From contig CANHGM010000003.1 in the NCBI GenBank assembly GCA_947460345.1, positions 81,819 to 145,818 on the forward strand: 64,000 nt of DNA, given 5' to 3'. Under the pieces are notes generated by a model that ran no database searches, was not told the DNA's origin, and worked only from the letters and a program-made list of their open reading frames with translations. Source of the stretch: Bacteroidota bacterium. Its GTDB lineage: Bacteria > Bacteroidota > Bacteroidia > UKL13-3. Below are positions 25,437-34,936 of the stretch, one piece after another. Numbering within the stretch: position 1 is the stretch's first letter; each line of letters opens with the position of its first letter. Position numbers and translations under genes: made by a program.

Positions 25437-26063
25437 ATGGGTAAGAAAAATATGCATATTGCCATTGCCGGAAATATTGGTTCAGGTAAAACTACTTTAA
25501 CCACACTTTTAGCTAAGCACTATGGTTGGGAACCTCAATTTGAAGATGTAGAAGACAACCCATATATATCAGATTTTTATGAAGACATGCAACGTTGGTC
25601 TTTTAACTTACAAATCTATTTTTTAAACAGCAGGTTTAATTCTATCATTAAATTTAGAGAAGGAAATCAAACCATTATTCAAGATAGAACTATTTATGAA
25701 GATGCATACATATTTGCTCCCAATCTTCATGCAATGGGATTAATGACTACCCGTGATTTTGAAAATTATCAAGAACTTTTCAAAACCATGAACAAATTTA
25801 TAGCTCCGCCTGATTTATTAATTTACCTTAGAGGTTCAATACCTACTCTGGTAAATAATATCCAAAAAAGAGGAAGAGAATATGAAGACAATATCCGTTT
25901 AGATTATTTAAAAAGACTAAACGAAAGATATGAAGCTTGGATTTCTACATACAAAGACCGATTATTAGTTATAGACATAGAAAATCTTGATTACTTTGAT
26001 AAGCCTGAAGATTTAGGTTTTGTAATTGGTAAAATTGAGGCTGAATTAAACGGCTTATTCTAA
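25437..26063 (+). CDS. deoxynucleoside kinase
   Basis: Phosphorylates deoxynucleosides for salvage. The P-loop GNIGSGKT is at residues 12-19, EDVEDNPYISDFYED is the substrate-binding segment, and QDRTIYEDAYIFA corresponds to the DRS-type motif of the dCK/dGK family. RGREYEDNIRLDYLKRLNERYE is the lid region. Length 208 is normal. Substrate preference (dA/dG/dC) cannot be assigned. It is directly downstream of pdhB. A short inverted repeat (TTAAGAGC 26067-26074, GCTCTTAA 26084-26091) follows without a T run. Confidence 0.92.
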   Translation: MGKKNMHIAIAGNIGSGKTTLTTLLAKHYGWEPQFEDVEDNPYISDFYEDMQRWSFNLQIYFLNSRFNSIIKFREGNQTIIQDRTIYEDAYIFAPNLHAMGLMTTRDFENYQELFKTMNKFIAPPDLLIYLRGSIPTLVNNIQKRGREYEDNIRLDYLKRLNERYEAWISTYKDRLLVIDIENLDYFDKPEDLGFVIGKIEAELNGLF

Positions 26064-26108
26064 TGATTAAGAGCAAAAATAAAGCTCTTAAAATTTACAA
26101 ATCGTTTC

Positions 26109-27449
26109 ATGTTTAAACATGTATTAGACAACATTCTAAACCGAATGATGCCCAATGCAAACGGCACCATCAGAAAAATAGGCCTAAATATGTTTTGGCT
26201 TATTTTAGATAAATTCCTAAGATATGGTTTAGCACTATTTGTTGGCTTTTGGCTTGCCAGATATCTTGGGGTCGAAAATTTTGGAATTATAAATAATGCT
26301 ATTGCTTTTGTTACTCTTTTTACTGCTTTATATACCTTAGGCATAGATAGTATTATTGTTAAAGAATTAACTATTAACCCTCATAAAAGAACTGAATTAT
26401 TAGGAACTTCATTTATTCTAAGACTCATAGGAAGTTTGATAACAATGGGTATATGCCTCACCTATCATTATATATATTCTGATATTCTTGTTTTCAAAAT
26501 AATAGCTATCACTACCTTGATGCCCATTTTCCAGTCGTTTGAAGTGACTGATTTCCATTTTCAATCTATCACTAAAAGCAAAATGACTGTATTTGGAAAG
26601 TTTGTGGGATTAATAGCCGTTTTATCTTTAAGAATATTTTTTATTATTAACCATGCTCCACTTATATGGTTTGCTATAGCTAATATAGCTGAATATTTAG
26701 CAACTTCAATTGCTCTTATATATATATATCAAAAAAATGTGAAAGACCTTTTTCAATGGTCTTACAATCAGATATTAGCTATTAAAATATTTCGTGAAAG
26801 TTGGCCAATTGCCATAAGCATGTTAGGCACTTTTGTCTATTTTAAAATGGGACAAATTCAGATTGGGGTCATTGCCGGAGAAGCCGCAGCTGGTATATAT
26901 GCAGCTGGAATTAAATTTTCTGAGTTTTGGTATTTTATCCCTGGTATTATTTTTATATCTGTATATCCAAATCTCATTGAAAGCAAAAGAGTAGATGAAA
27001 ACTTCTTTAACACCAAACTTCTTAAAATTCACATGCTTATGATATGGCTCTCATTAAGCATTGGATTAATTATCTATATTTTAGCTCCTTATTTAATTAA
27101 ATATAGTTATGGCAATGATTACTTGGCTTCCATAGATATTCTAAGAATTCATATATGGTCAGGTGTGTTTATATTTCTAAATTCTTCTTCTCAAATTTGG
27201 TATTTAGCAAATGGCAAAACCAAACTTGTTATTTTTAACAATCTGCTTGGTGCTTTGGTAAATATTATAGCAAACTATTTCTTTATCCACCAATGGGGTG
27301 CTATAGGTGCTTGCTATTCTTGTATTTTATCATATATGGTTTGCAACATGCTGGCTCCTGCCCTTGTTTCTTCTTCTCGTCCTTTATTTTATCAATTGAT
27401 TAAATCATTTAACCCCCTAAATTTAAGATTATTACTTAATAATAAATAG
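26109..27449 (+). CDS. flippase (polysaccharide transporter, MOP superfamily)
   Basis: Moves lipid-linked oligosaccharides across the inner membrane. It has 446 residues with about 12-14 hydrophobic segments and no signal peptide. The start resembles Wzx-type flippases (GLNMFWLILDKFLRYGLALFVGFWLARYLGVENFGIINNAIAFVTLF), followed by GIDSIIVKEL. It lies 45 bp after the deoxynucleoside kinase gene and ends 1 nt from the stop of the convergent glycosyltransferase. The nearby glycosyltransferases suggest surface glycan assembly, though no complete cluster is present. Confidence 0.88.
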   Translation: MFKHVLDNILNRMMPNANGTIRKIGLNMFWLILDKFLRYGLALFVGFWLARYLGVENFGIINNAIAFVTLFTALYTLGIDSIIVKELTINPHKRTELLGTSFILRLIGSLITMGICLTYHYIYSDILVFKIIAITTLMPIFQSFEVTDFHFQSITKSKMTVFGKFVGLIAVLSLRIFFIINHAPLIWFAIANIAEYLATSIALIYIYQKNVKDLFQWSYNQILAIKIFRESWPIAISMLGTFVYFKMGQIQIGVIAGEAAAGIYAAGIKFSEFWYFIPGIIFISVYPNLIESKRVDENFFNTKLLKIHMLMIWLSLSIGLIIYILAPYLIKYSYGNDYLASIDILRIHIWSGVFIFLNSSSQIWYLANGKTKLVIFNNLLGALVNIIANYFFIHQWGAIGACYSCILSYMVCNMLAPALVSSSRPLFYQLIKSFNPLNLRLLLNNK

Positions 27450-27450
27450 G

Positions 27451-28530
27451 TTAACCAAACTTTTTTATTTTAGACAAATACTTTTTTTGCCATATATATT
27501 CTTTTAAATAACGAAACTTATATTTCACTTTCTTTAAAAGATTTTGATTATTAAAAGCTGCATCTATTTCATCCGTTTTTTGAACTTTGAATTGTCTATG
27601 ATTCATCATAAAATACTTCCTTGTTATATATATATCTGAATCAAACCTATCAGCCTTACCACCTTTAACATCAGCTAATATTTGGTTTACTCTGTGCATA
27701 TATGTATGTTTATTCCTAACCAGTTCATATCCATTTTGAGCAATTTCCATTACTTTCTCTGGCATTTTTTTATATAAATCTATAATAGATGCAGCATCAT
27801 TTAAATGGTGTACAACAATATGCTCATCTGGCACAAATAAATCCCTTAATCCATTTTGTATATCTTGAGTAATAAGCAAACAACCGCATGACATCGCTTC
27901 AAAGGTTCTCATGTTTAAATCACCTCTCATTGATAAGTTAAATACCATTTGACAGTGATTATAAAAACTTGACATTTCAGTTGGATTCAAACCAGAAACC
28001 ATTTCAATAGGTGTATTAGAAGTAAGCATATCAAAATACTTTTGCCTGTATTTATTCATATTGCCTACAAAACCACAAGCAATATCTCGAGTTAAATTTA
28101 ATTGTGTTTGAATAGTAGGTTCACAAGCTAACGGCAACCATTGTATATTTTTATTAGAATAGCGAATGGCTGGTTTTACAAAATCTTTTTGAGCAAAATA
28201 TACAAAATCAAAAAACACAGCAAACTCTTTATGCCATCTGTAATTGATATGATTGTCTATAGCCCACCAAGTGGTTATACATGTTACATTTTCTAAGCCA
28301 ATTGGTAAAAGTAAAGGATGCACGCTTGATTCTACCATCAGCAACAAATCAGGATTAAAATTTAAACGTTGGATTAACTTTGGTACATCAACTCTAGATT
28401 CACAAGCTATCATGTTGTTCTCGGCTTGTGGCGATACAAATACTACATCATGCCCTATATTTACTAATGTTTGATATACATACCCCGAAATGGAAGTTTT
28501 TGAAAAATTGGCTAGTAATAAAATTTTCAT
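27451..28530 (-). CDS. CgeB-like glycosyltransferase
   Basis: A GT-B-fold protein similar to CgeB/spore-maturation-type glycosyltransferases. The N-terminal half begins MKILLLANFSKTSISGYVYQTL. The C-terminal half has CGFVGNMNKYRQKYFDML and the family hallmark FNLSMRGDLNMRTFEAMSCGCLLITQD, where the Glu before AMSCG is the conserved donor-binding Glu. Length 359. It is the last gene of a minus-strand run that starts at mtaB, 37 nt after trmB. Sugar donor unknown. Confidence 0.85.
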   Translation of the reverse strand: MKILLLANFSKTSISGYVYQTLVNIGHDVVFVSPQAENNMIACESRVDVPKLIQRLNFNPDLLLMVESSVHPLLLPIGLENVTCITTWWAIDNHINYRWHKEFAVFFDFVYFAQKDFVKPAIRYSNKNIQWLPLACEPTIQTQLNLTRDIACGFVGNMNKYRQKYFDMLTSNTPIEMVSGLNPTEMSSFYNHCQMVFNLSMRGDLNMRTFEAMSCGCLLITQDIQNGLRDLFVPDEHIVVHHLNDAASIIDLYKKMPEKVMEIAQNGYELVRNKHTYMHRVNQILADVKGGKADRFDSDIYITRKYFMMNHRQFKVQKTDEIDAAFNNQNLLKKVKYKFRYLKEYIWQKKYLSKIKKFG

Positions 28531-28567
28531 ATATATATGTTATCAAACAATTAAACTTATATATATA

Positions 28568-29215
28568 TTAATTAATTTTGAATCTGATATACTTTATGGT
28601 TTCACCTTTTGCAGCAAATATTGCTTCATAGGTAGTTTTAATATATAAAATATCGTCTTCAGGCAATTGAAGTTTATATACATTGTCAGTATTAAAATCA
28701 ACTATATAATGATGCTCTTTACATATATCTAATGTATACTCGTAAAGTTGGGTATTGTCTGTTTTTAAATGTACCCAGCCTCCTTTTTTCAAGATTTGCT
28801 TATACCTATTCAAAAACATAGGTGAAGTTAGTCTCTTTCTTTCATGCGGCTTACGAGGTTGAGGATCGGGAAAAGTAATCCAAATTTCATCTACTTCGCC
28901 TTCTGAAAACCAATCTAAAATATGGTCAATTTGAGTTCTAACAAACCTTCCATTCGAAATTTTTTCATCAAATAAAGTTTTAGCCCCACGCCATATTCTA
29001 TTGCCTTTAATATCTACCCCTATAAAATTTCTTTCAGGATACTTTTTTGCTAAATTAACAGTGTACTCTCCTTTGCCACAGCCAAGTTCAAGTGTAATAG
29101 GTTTCACATCCTTAAATATATTTGATGACCAAGTGCCTTTAAGTCCTTCTGAATCCTGAAACGTGTTATTAAACGTAAGTAGTTCAGCCCATTTGAATAA
29201 TTTATTTTTTCCCAC
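28568..29215 (-). CDS. trmB: tRNA (guanine-N7-)-methyltransferase
   Basis: Makes m7G46 in tRNA with SAM. The SAM-binding motif LELGCGKGEY is at residues 42-51, followed by the acidic FIGVDIKGNR. ITFPDPQPRKPHERKRLTSPMFL is the family signature (usually PDPWPKKRHHKRR). Length 215 is normal. The start is GTG. It lies between DUF4294 and the CgeB-like gene in a closely spaced minus-strand run. Confidence 0.95.
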   Translation of the reverse strand: MGKNKLFKWAELLTFNNTFQDSEGLKGTWSSNIFKDVKPITLELGCGKGEYTVNLAKKYPERNFIGVDIKGNRIWRGAKTLFDEKISNGRFVRTQIDHILDWFSEGEVDEIWITFPDPQPRKPHERKRLTSPMFLNRYKQILKKGGWVHLKTDNTQLYEYTLDICKEHHYIVDFNTDNVYKLQLPEDDILYIKTTYEAIFAAKGETIKYIRFKIN

Positions 29216-29253
29216 TAATATAAAATTTTAGCTAAATGTTTTGATATAAATTG

Positions 29254-29817
29254 TTATTCTATTTTTAAAGATTTAATAATTTGTTCAATTTTATAGTCTT
29301 GAACAGGATCATATTTTGTATCTAAATCTGAATCCCAAAATTTAGAAAAACTATTCCAAAAAAAACGCTCAGCACTTCCTGAATAGTCACCTAATAATTC
29401 ATATACTGTATTTCCTGTTTCTCTATGAATAAGCTTAACCAATAATTTCCCTTGATTGATAGATAAGTTTTTTAACTGATCCGTAAACTCTTTTTTAAGT
29501 TGTTTTTCAGTTTCTTTTATATAGGCTTTTTTCTCTCTTTTAGAAGTCATTTGTTGTAAATTTTGCTCCATCATTTGCAACCTAAAAGAAGCCATTTTAG
29601 CATAGGGTAACACAGATTTTATTCTGCTAATTAAAATCAAACGTTCTCTTCTTTCTTCGGGTGTAAGCTTGCCATAAAAAACATAACTTGGCAACTCTAT
29701 AATAGGAACTGTATCACCTTCCATCACAATACATCTTACTTTTTTATTACCACCATCTTGAGCCATTGAAAGACAACTCAAAAAAATAAAGCATATATAT
29801 AATCCAAACTTTAACAT
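29254..29817 (-). CDS. DUF4294 exported protein
   Basis: A Bacteroidota family of unknown function. The core MEGDTVPIIELPSYVFYGKLTPEERRE is the family hallmark, followed by helical segments with Arg/Lys/Glu and a YELLGDYSGSAERFFWN region. I chose the ATG at 29817 because MLKFGLYICFIFLSCLSMAQ is a clean Sec signal; the longer frame starting with TTG at 29829 adds four unlikely residues. The protein is 187 residues and probably periplasmic. It sits between lgt (18 nt upstream) and trmB. Confidence 0.85.
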   Translation of the reverse strand: MLKFGLYICFIFLSCLSMAQDGGNKKVRCIVMEGDTVPIIELPSYVFYGKLTPEERRERLILISRIKSVLPYAKMASFRLQMMEQNLQQMTSKREKKAYIKETEKQLKKEFTDQLKNLSINQGKLLVKLIHRETGNTVYELLGDYSGSAERFFWNSFSKFWDSDLDTKYDPVQDYKIEQIIKSLKIE

Positions 29818-29835
29818 GGGGTAAGGCAAATATCT

Positions 29836-31005
29836 TTAAGTTATAACGTTGTTCGTTGGTTTTTTATTTTGTTTTAAGGCATACCAAATCATAGCTATAC
29901 CTCCAAACATTAAAGCTATGGAAATAATTGTAGCCTGTGTAGCTGCTATACCAAAAAAATGATAATCAGGATTAACTCTAATTTTTTCAATTAAGAATCT
30001 TTCAAGTCCGTTGATGAATAAATATATACCAAATAATAACCCTGGCGTTTTAATTTTTTTTCTAAGTGACCACAACATAAAAAACAGCAAGATACAAGTA
30101 ATGGCTTCATATAATGCTGTTGGAAATACTGAAGGAACTAGATGTCTTTGAAAGTGATCAGAAGTTGCACCAGGTAAGAGTTCGCCGGCATTCACAACAT
30201 TATGCGGATAATCATAGCTCCAAAACCAATCAGGTAAAAAAGCAATGAGATCAGGCTTGGGCCATACATTTTCAATACCCCAATCTCCATCTCCACTTAA
30301 ATGACACCCTACCCTACCTATGCCATAAGCTAACATCATGGCTGGAGCAAAACAATCTAACAAAGGAACCAATGGAATATTCTTTTTCTTTGAATAATAT
30401 ATAACTCCTATAGCCGCACAAATCAACCCTCCATAAAAAGTAAGTCCGCTGAATGAAAGTAATGAGCCTATAGGGTCTTCAATTAACTCATCAATATTTT
30501 CTAAATTATGAAAAATCTTTGCACCTAAAATGCCTGCAATGGCAGCGATGGCTGTGAAATTACCTAAGTGCAAATCGTATGCTCCTGTTGTTACTTCTAC
30601 TTCTTTTATTTCTTCTTTTCTTGAATAATCTCTGTATATATATAGTCCAAAAAGCACTGCCCCTATTAAGCCAGCAATAAAATTACCGCTTAATGAGAAT
30701 ATAACTACTTGCGGATCGTTTGCAAAAGTCCCATAATCACTCAACACCAAACCCAATTTATAGCCTATAAAAAAACCAAAAACTATATACAGAATCAAAT
30801 CGTTTAAAGTACTTTTTTTACCTGTTTTAACGATGATAGTTTCTAATGGCATTAACTTCTCAATTGTTTTTCTTTTGAGTTCTTTATACATAACCCAATA
30901 GGCCCCCATAAAAGAAATTGCCATAAACAAACCAAAGGTTTTAATAGGCAGAAGAAGGTTTATACCGAAAACTTCTTTTAAAAAAAATGATAAATCTGGA
31001 TACAA
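29836..31005 (-). CDS. lgt: prolipoprotein diacylglyceryl transferase
   Basis: Adds diacylglycerol to the lipobox Cys of prolipoproteins in the inner membrane. Seven or more membrane segments are visible. The Lgt signature, usually GRxGNFxNGE, appears as GRVGCHLSGDGDWG, the form seen in Bacteroidota. LTFYGGLICAAIG is the second conserved loop and FLIEKIRVNP the C-terminal one. At 389 residues it is about 100 longer than the E. coli enzyme. The start is TTG. It lies 27 nt after mtaB in the same run. Confidence 0.93.
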   Translation of the reverse strand: MYPDLSFFLKEVFGINLLLPIKTFGLFMAISFMGAYWVMYKELKRKTIEKLMPLETIIVKTGKKSTLNDLILYIVFGFFIGYKLGLVLSDYGTFANDPQVVIFSLSGNFIAGLIGAVLFGLYIYRDYSRKEEIKEVEVTTGAYDLHLGNFTAIAAIAGILGAKIFHNLENIDELIEDPIGSLLSFSGLTFYGGLICAAIGVIYYSKKKNIPLVPLLDCFAPAMMLAYGIGRVGCHLSGDGDWGIENVWPKPDLIAFLPDWFWSYDYPHNVVNAGELLPGATSDHFQRHLVPSVFPTALYEAITCILLFFMLWSLRKKIKTPGLLFGIYLFINGLERFLIEKIRVNPDYHFFGIAATQATIISIALMFGGIAMIWYALKQNKKPTNNVIT

Positions 31006-31032
31006 AATATATAGTGGTTTTAGGGTTATTTA

Positions 31033-32340
31033 TTATACGCTTAATTGATAAATTGGGTCGCCAATGATATTTCCCAAAGCATTAAAATCTAGCAAGTTTG
31101 TTTGTATTATTTCGTTTGTTAATAAAGGATCAAAGGGCGTCTCAACTTTGATGTAATTATCAGTAAAACCAGTCATAAAACCATTTTTATCTTCTACTTC
31201 AAAAAGCACTTTTCTTGAAGTATTTAAATGTTGGTTATAGAAATACCTCCTCTTTTTCTCGCTTAAATTTCTTAGCATTTCTGTTCTTTCGCCTCTTATT
31301 TTTACAGGCACTTGGTTAGCCATTTTATTAGCCGACGTATTGGCTCTTTCTGAATAAGGGAACACATGTAAATAAGAAATGTCTAGCTCATTCAAAAATT
31401 CATATGTTTCTAAAAAATCTTCAAGAGTTTCATCAGGGAATCCAACAATAACATCCACCCCAATACAAGCATGCGGCATTAATTGCTTGATTAATTTAAC
31501 ACGTTCGACATATAAATCTTTCTCATATTTTCTTCTCATCAACTTCAAAATCTTATTACTACCTGATTGAAGTGGAATATGAAAATGAGGCATAAACTTA
31601 TAAGAAGCTGCAACAATTCTAATAATTTCATCGGTCAACAAATTGGGCTCTATACTTGAAATTCTATATCTTGAAACCTCTTCAATTGCCTCAAGTTCTT
31701 TCACTAATTGTGTAAAAGTTTCACCAGTTTGAACTCCAAAATCACCGAGATTAACCCCCGTTAAAACTATTTCTTTCGTTCCATTTTGAGTTATTTTTTT
31801 TACTTCAGGCAAAACGTCTTTTATATATGAACTTCTGCTTTTACCTCTTGCTAAAGGTATCGTGCAGAAAGAACAAAAATAATCGCAACCATCTTGAAGT
31901 TTTAGAAAAGTACGTGTTCTATCGCCTATAGAATATGCAGGGATAAAAGTATTTACTTCTTTGATGTTTGAATGTATAACTGATGCTTTTTCTGTCTTTA
32001 CTAAATGTTGTAAGTGTTCAGTAATATTAAATTTCTCAGCAGCACCTAAAACCATATCTACTCCAGGAATACTTGAAATTTCCTGAGGTTTAAGTTGGGC
32101 ATAACATCCAACTATGACAATATATGCATTGGGATTATATCTTAAAGCTTCATTTACTACTTTCTTACATTTTCTATCGGCATGGTCAGTAACTGAGCAA
32201 GTATTTATCACATATACATCAGACCCGCTTTGAAAATCAGCTTTAACAAAACCAGAATCAGCCATTTGTCTGGCTAATGTGGATGTTTCGCTAAAATTAA
32301 GCTTACAACCCAAAGTATAAAAACTAACTGTCTTATTCAA
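31033..32340 (-). CDS. mtaB: tRNA (N6-threonylcarbamoyladenosine-C2) methylthiotransferase
   Basis: A radical-SAM enzyme that converts t6A37 to ms2t6A37 in tRNA. Order: UPF0004 domain (FYTLGCKLNFSET at 7-19, then VINTCSVTD and IVVGCYAQ supplying the auxiliary-cluster Cys), radical-SAM domain with CDYFCSFC, and a C-terminal TRAM-like domain. Length 435 fits MtaB. The start is TTG, and no downstream Met would keep the first Cys, so it is probably right. A -7 box lies 5 nt upstream of it. It is first in a run with lgt, DUF4294, trmB and a glycosyltransferase. Confidence 0.95.
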   Translation of the reverse strand: MNKTVSFYTLGCKLNFSETSTLARQMADSGFVKADFQSGSDVYVINTCSVTDHADRKCKKVVNEALRYNPNAYIVIVGCYAQLKPQEISSIPGVDMVLGAAEKFNITEHLQHLVKTEKASVIHSNIKEVNTFIPAYSIGDRTRTFLKLQDGCDYFCSFCTIPLARGKSRSSYIKDVLPEVKKITQNGTKEIVLTGVNLGDFGVQTGETFTQLVKELEAIEEVSRYRISSIEPNLLTDEIIRIVAASYKFMPHFHIPLQSGSNKILKLMRRKYEKDLYVERVKLIKQLMPHACIGVDVIVGFPDETLEDFLETYEFLNELDISYLHVFPYSERANTSANKMANQVPVKIRGERTEMLRNLSEKKRRYFYNQHLNTSRKVLFEVEDKNGFMTGFTDNYIKVETPFDPLLTNEIIQTNLLDFNALGNIIGDPIYQLSV

Positions 32341-32345
32341 TACTG

Positions 32346-32353
32346 CAAAGATA
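32346..32353 (-). promoter_or_regulatory. -7 box of mtaB
   Basis: TATCTTTG on the minus strand fits TAnnTTTG and ends 5 nt before the TTG start codon, so the mRNA would be leaderless or nearly so. Confidence 0.45.
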
Positions 32354-32597
32354 AGTATGAATAACTGTTTGTTTATCTTGATTCAGATATTGTTTTAATA
32401 TTTGAATAAGTAAAAAACATCTTGAATAGCCTATATATATTTAGCAATTTTAAAGTCTTTAATTATAGCACTAAATATTTGATATAAAAAAATTGTATGA
32501 TCAGGCATTAAATATAAATATTCTATAAAAGCAACAACTTAAGTTAGATTATTAAAAAATATTTAGACAATTGTTTTATTATTTTAATTCATACTCC

Positions 32598-32605
32598 TAT
32601 ATTTG
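32598..32605 (+). promoter_or_regulatory. -7 box of tRNA-Leu
   Basis: TATATTTG lies 9 nt before the tRNA. A TTG 24 nt upstream (32571-32573) is a loose -33 candidate. Confidence 0.5.
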
Positions 32606-32614
32606 CAGCCCTTT

Positions 32615-32696
32615 GCGGATGTGGCGTAATTGGTAGCCGTGCCAGACTTAGGATCTGGTGCCGAAAGGCGTGGGGGTTCGAGTCCCTTCATCCGCA
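32615..32696 (+). tRNA. tRNA-Leu (anticodon TAG)
   Basis: The acceptor arms GCGGATG (32615-32621) and CATCCGC (32689-32695) pair, with discriminator A. The anticodon stem is CCAGA/TCTGG and the loop CTTAGGA, giving anticodon TAG (reads CUN codons). The long variable arm (GCCGAAAGGC) is the type II feature of leucine tRNAs, and TTCGAGT is the T loop. CCA is not encoded (the next bases are CAAA). Confidence 0.95.
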
Positions 32697-32722
32697 CAAA
32701 GAACTGACAAAAGTTCATTTTA

Positions 32723-32750
32723 AAAGCCAAATCACCATTTGGCTTTTTTA
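32723..32750 (+). terminator. intrinsic terminator after tRNA-Leu
   Basis: AAAGCCAAAT (32723-32732), loop CACC, ATTTGGCTTT (32737-32746) and further T. It lies between the tRNA and tig, and the TTG used by a longer tig reading frame is inside its stem. Confidence 0.85.
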
Positions 32751-32783
32751 TTGTATAAACGTTTTATAAAAAATAAATTCATA

Positions 32784-34208
32784 GTGAAAACCCAACTAAA
32801 CAAAACCGACGAGCTTAACGCTTCATTACACCTTACCATTGAGCCAGAAGACTTTTTACCTGAATATGAAAAGCAAATCAAACAAATAAACAAAACAACC
32901 AAAATGCCCGGTTTTAGACCAGGACATATTCCAAAATCTATGATTGAGAAGAAGTTTGGTGATCAAGTTTTAGTTGAATCAGTATTAAATATAGCAAATG
33001 ATAAAGTTAATTCTTATGTTAAAGAAGAAAAACTAGATATTTTAGGTTATCCTTTAAGCAGCGAAAACCAAGCTCCAATTGATGTATTTACTAAAGATAA
33101 AAGTTACGAATTTATTTTTGATTTAGGTTTTACCCCTAAAATAGAATTGAATTTAGAAGGCCTTCAAACATTTGAAAAAATGGTTTTAAAACCTTCAGAT
33201 ACTATGATCAATGAAGAAATCGAACACGTTTGTAGACAATTTGGCAACCAAGAATCTACGGATATGGCAGTTGAAGGTGATTCAGTGTTGATTTTGTTAA
33301 ACGAATTAAATGAAAACAATGAAGTAATTGAAGGTGGTGTCAGCAGCAAGTCAACTAGAATATTAATAAACACCATTAAAGATGAACCAACTAAGCAATT
33401 ATTCCTGACCACTAAGAAAGGTGACGAATGTAAAGTAGCAATTAAAAATCTTTTTAATGATGATCACAATGAGATGATGCATGCTTTGAATATTAGTCAT
33501 GATGCCGTTCATGATTTGTCTGCAAACTTTTCAGCTAAAATTGAAGAAATTACCCATATTCAACCAGCTGAAAACAATCAAGAATTATGGGATAAAGCAT
33601 TTGGTGAAGGCACTTGTAAAAGTGAAGAAGATTTTAGAAATGAAATTGGTAAAATGCTAACCAATATGTACGAAGCCAACACACAACACATTTTAGAACA
33701 CGATGTCACTGATACTTTAATAAACAATACTAACATCACTTTACCTGATGAGTTTATGAAAAGATGGTTGATTCAAGCCCACCCTAAAGAATATACAACA
33801 GAAAATGTTGAAAGTAAATATGGTGTTGAAAGAAAAGGCTTACAATGGCAATTGATTAGAGAAAAAATCGAAGAAAGATTTGCTGTAGAAATAAACAATG
33901 ATGATTTAGAACTTGCAGCATTTATGAAAATCCGTGATTTATTTGCTCAAGTAGGTATGCCCAATGCCCCTTACGAACAAATTAAAGGCTTTGCAATGGA
34001 TAGAATGAAAGATGAAAAATTTGTAAAAGAAATAGCTCCAATGGCCATGCAACAAAAAGTAATGTCAGCACTTATTTCTAATTTGCAAGTAAATCAAGTT
34101 GAATACAACCACGAAGAATTAATTGAAAAAATAAAAGCACATAATGCTAAACATCATGCCCACCATCATGCCCACGAACATGAGCATGAGCATGAACACA
34201 ACCACTAA
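32784..34208 (+). CDS. tig: trigger factor, with His-rich C-terminal tail
   Basis: Ribosome-bound chaperone and prolyl isomerase. I start at the GTG at 32784 (KTQLNKTDELNASLHLTIEP), which is the family N-terminus; a longer frame from 32739 starts inside the terminator stem. The ribosome-binding signature is GFRPGHIPKSMIEKKFG (about residues 43-59). The substrate-binding arms follow. The PPIase domain is poorly conserved (residues about 155-245), as is common in Bacteroidota. The last 22 residues contain 12 His, alternating with Glu and Ala, which would bind metal ions, as in the tail of SlyD. It has 474 residues. clpP follows 36 nt later, a conserved pairing. Confidence 0.95.
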   Translation: MKTQLNKTDELNASLHLTIEPEDFLPEYEKQIKQINKTTKMPGFRPGHIPKSMIEKKFGDQVLVESVLNIANDKVNSYVKEEKLDILGYPLSSENQAPIDVFTKDKSYEFIFDLGFTPKIELNLEGLQTFEKMVLKPSDTMINEEIEHVCRQFGNQESTDMAVEGDSVLILLNELNENNEVIEGGVSSKSTRILINTIKDEPTKQLFLTTKKGDECKVAIKNLFNDDHNEMMHALNISHDAVHDLSANFSAKIEEITHIQPAENNQELWDKAFGEGTCKSEEDFRNEIGKMLTNMYEANTQHILEHDVTDTLINNTNITLPDEFMKRWLIQAHPKEYTTENVESKYGVERKGLQWQLIREKIEERFAVEINNDDLELAAFMKIRDLFAQVGMPNAPYEQIKGFAMDRMKDEKFVKEIAPMAMQQKVMSALISNLQVNQVEYNHEELIEKIKAHNAKHHAHHHAHEHEHEHEHNH

Positions 34209-34244
34209 ACATAAAACCACTAATTAAATTAAACAAATAAAATC

Positions 34245-34916
34245 ATGAATTTTGGAAAAGAATTTCATCGCTATGCTACAAAACACCACGGTATTAGTAG
34301 CTTAAAAACCGAAGCTTATATTCAAAGTGAGGTTCAAGGTATGACCAGAACAGTTATTGAAGAACGCCCTGTAAACTTTAGAGAAATAGATGTGTTTTCA
34401 AGGTTAATGGCCGATAGAATTATATTTTTAGGAAGCGGCATCGACGATTATTTTGCGAATATTGTACAAGCTCAATTATTGTTTTTACAATCAATTGATG
34501 CCAAAAGAGATATTCAAATGTATATCAATTCACCAGGAGGATCAGTATACGCAGGTTTAGGTATATATGACACTATGCAATATATAACACCAGATGTAGC
34601 AACAATATGCACAGGTATGGCTGCAAGTATGGGTGCTGTGTTAATGTGTGCTGGTGTAAAAGGAAAAAGAGCTGCATTAAAACACAGTAGAGTAATGATT
34701 CACCAACCTATGGGCGGTGCTCAAGGACAAGAAAGTGATATCGAAATTACAGCTAGAGAAATTAAAAAATTAAAGCGTGAATTGTATGAAATTATTGCTT
34801 CTCATAGCGGACAATCATATGAGAAAGTAGAAGCAGATAGCGATCGCGATTATTGGATGACAGCTGATGAAGCTAAAGAATACGGAATGCTTGACGAAGT
34901 ATTAAGCAGAAAATAA
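34245..34916 (+). CDS. clpP: ATP-dependent Clp protease proteolytic subunit
   Basis: Tetradecameric serine protease that works with ClpX/ClpA. Catalytic Ser128 lies in GMAASMGAV and His153 in MIHQPMGG; the third residue should be an Asp in the SDRDYWM region. [17 protein letters not shown] is the handle signature. At 223 residues it has an N-terminal extension of about 20 residues relative to mature ClpP, which is probably removed. It is downstream of tig. clpX, often third in this operon, is absent: a terminator follows. Confidence 0.97.
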   Translation: MNFGKEFHRYATKHHGISSLKTEAYIQSEVQGMTRTVIEERPVNFREIDVFSRLMADRIIFLGSGIDDYFANIVQAQLLFLQSIDAKRDIQMYINSPGGSVYAGLGIYDTMQYITPDVATICTGMAASMGAVLMCAGVKGKRAALKHSRVMIHQPMGGAQGQESDIEITAREIKKLKRELYEIIASHSGQSYEKVEADSDRDYWMTADEAKEYGMLDEVLSRK

Positions 34917-34936
34917 TATTCTATAATCTAATTATT

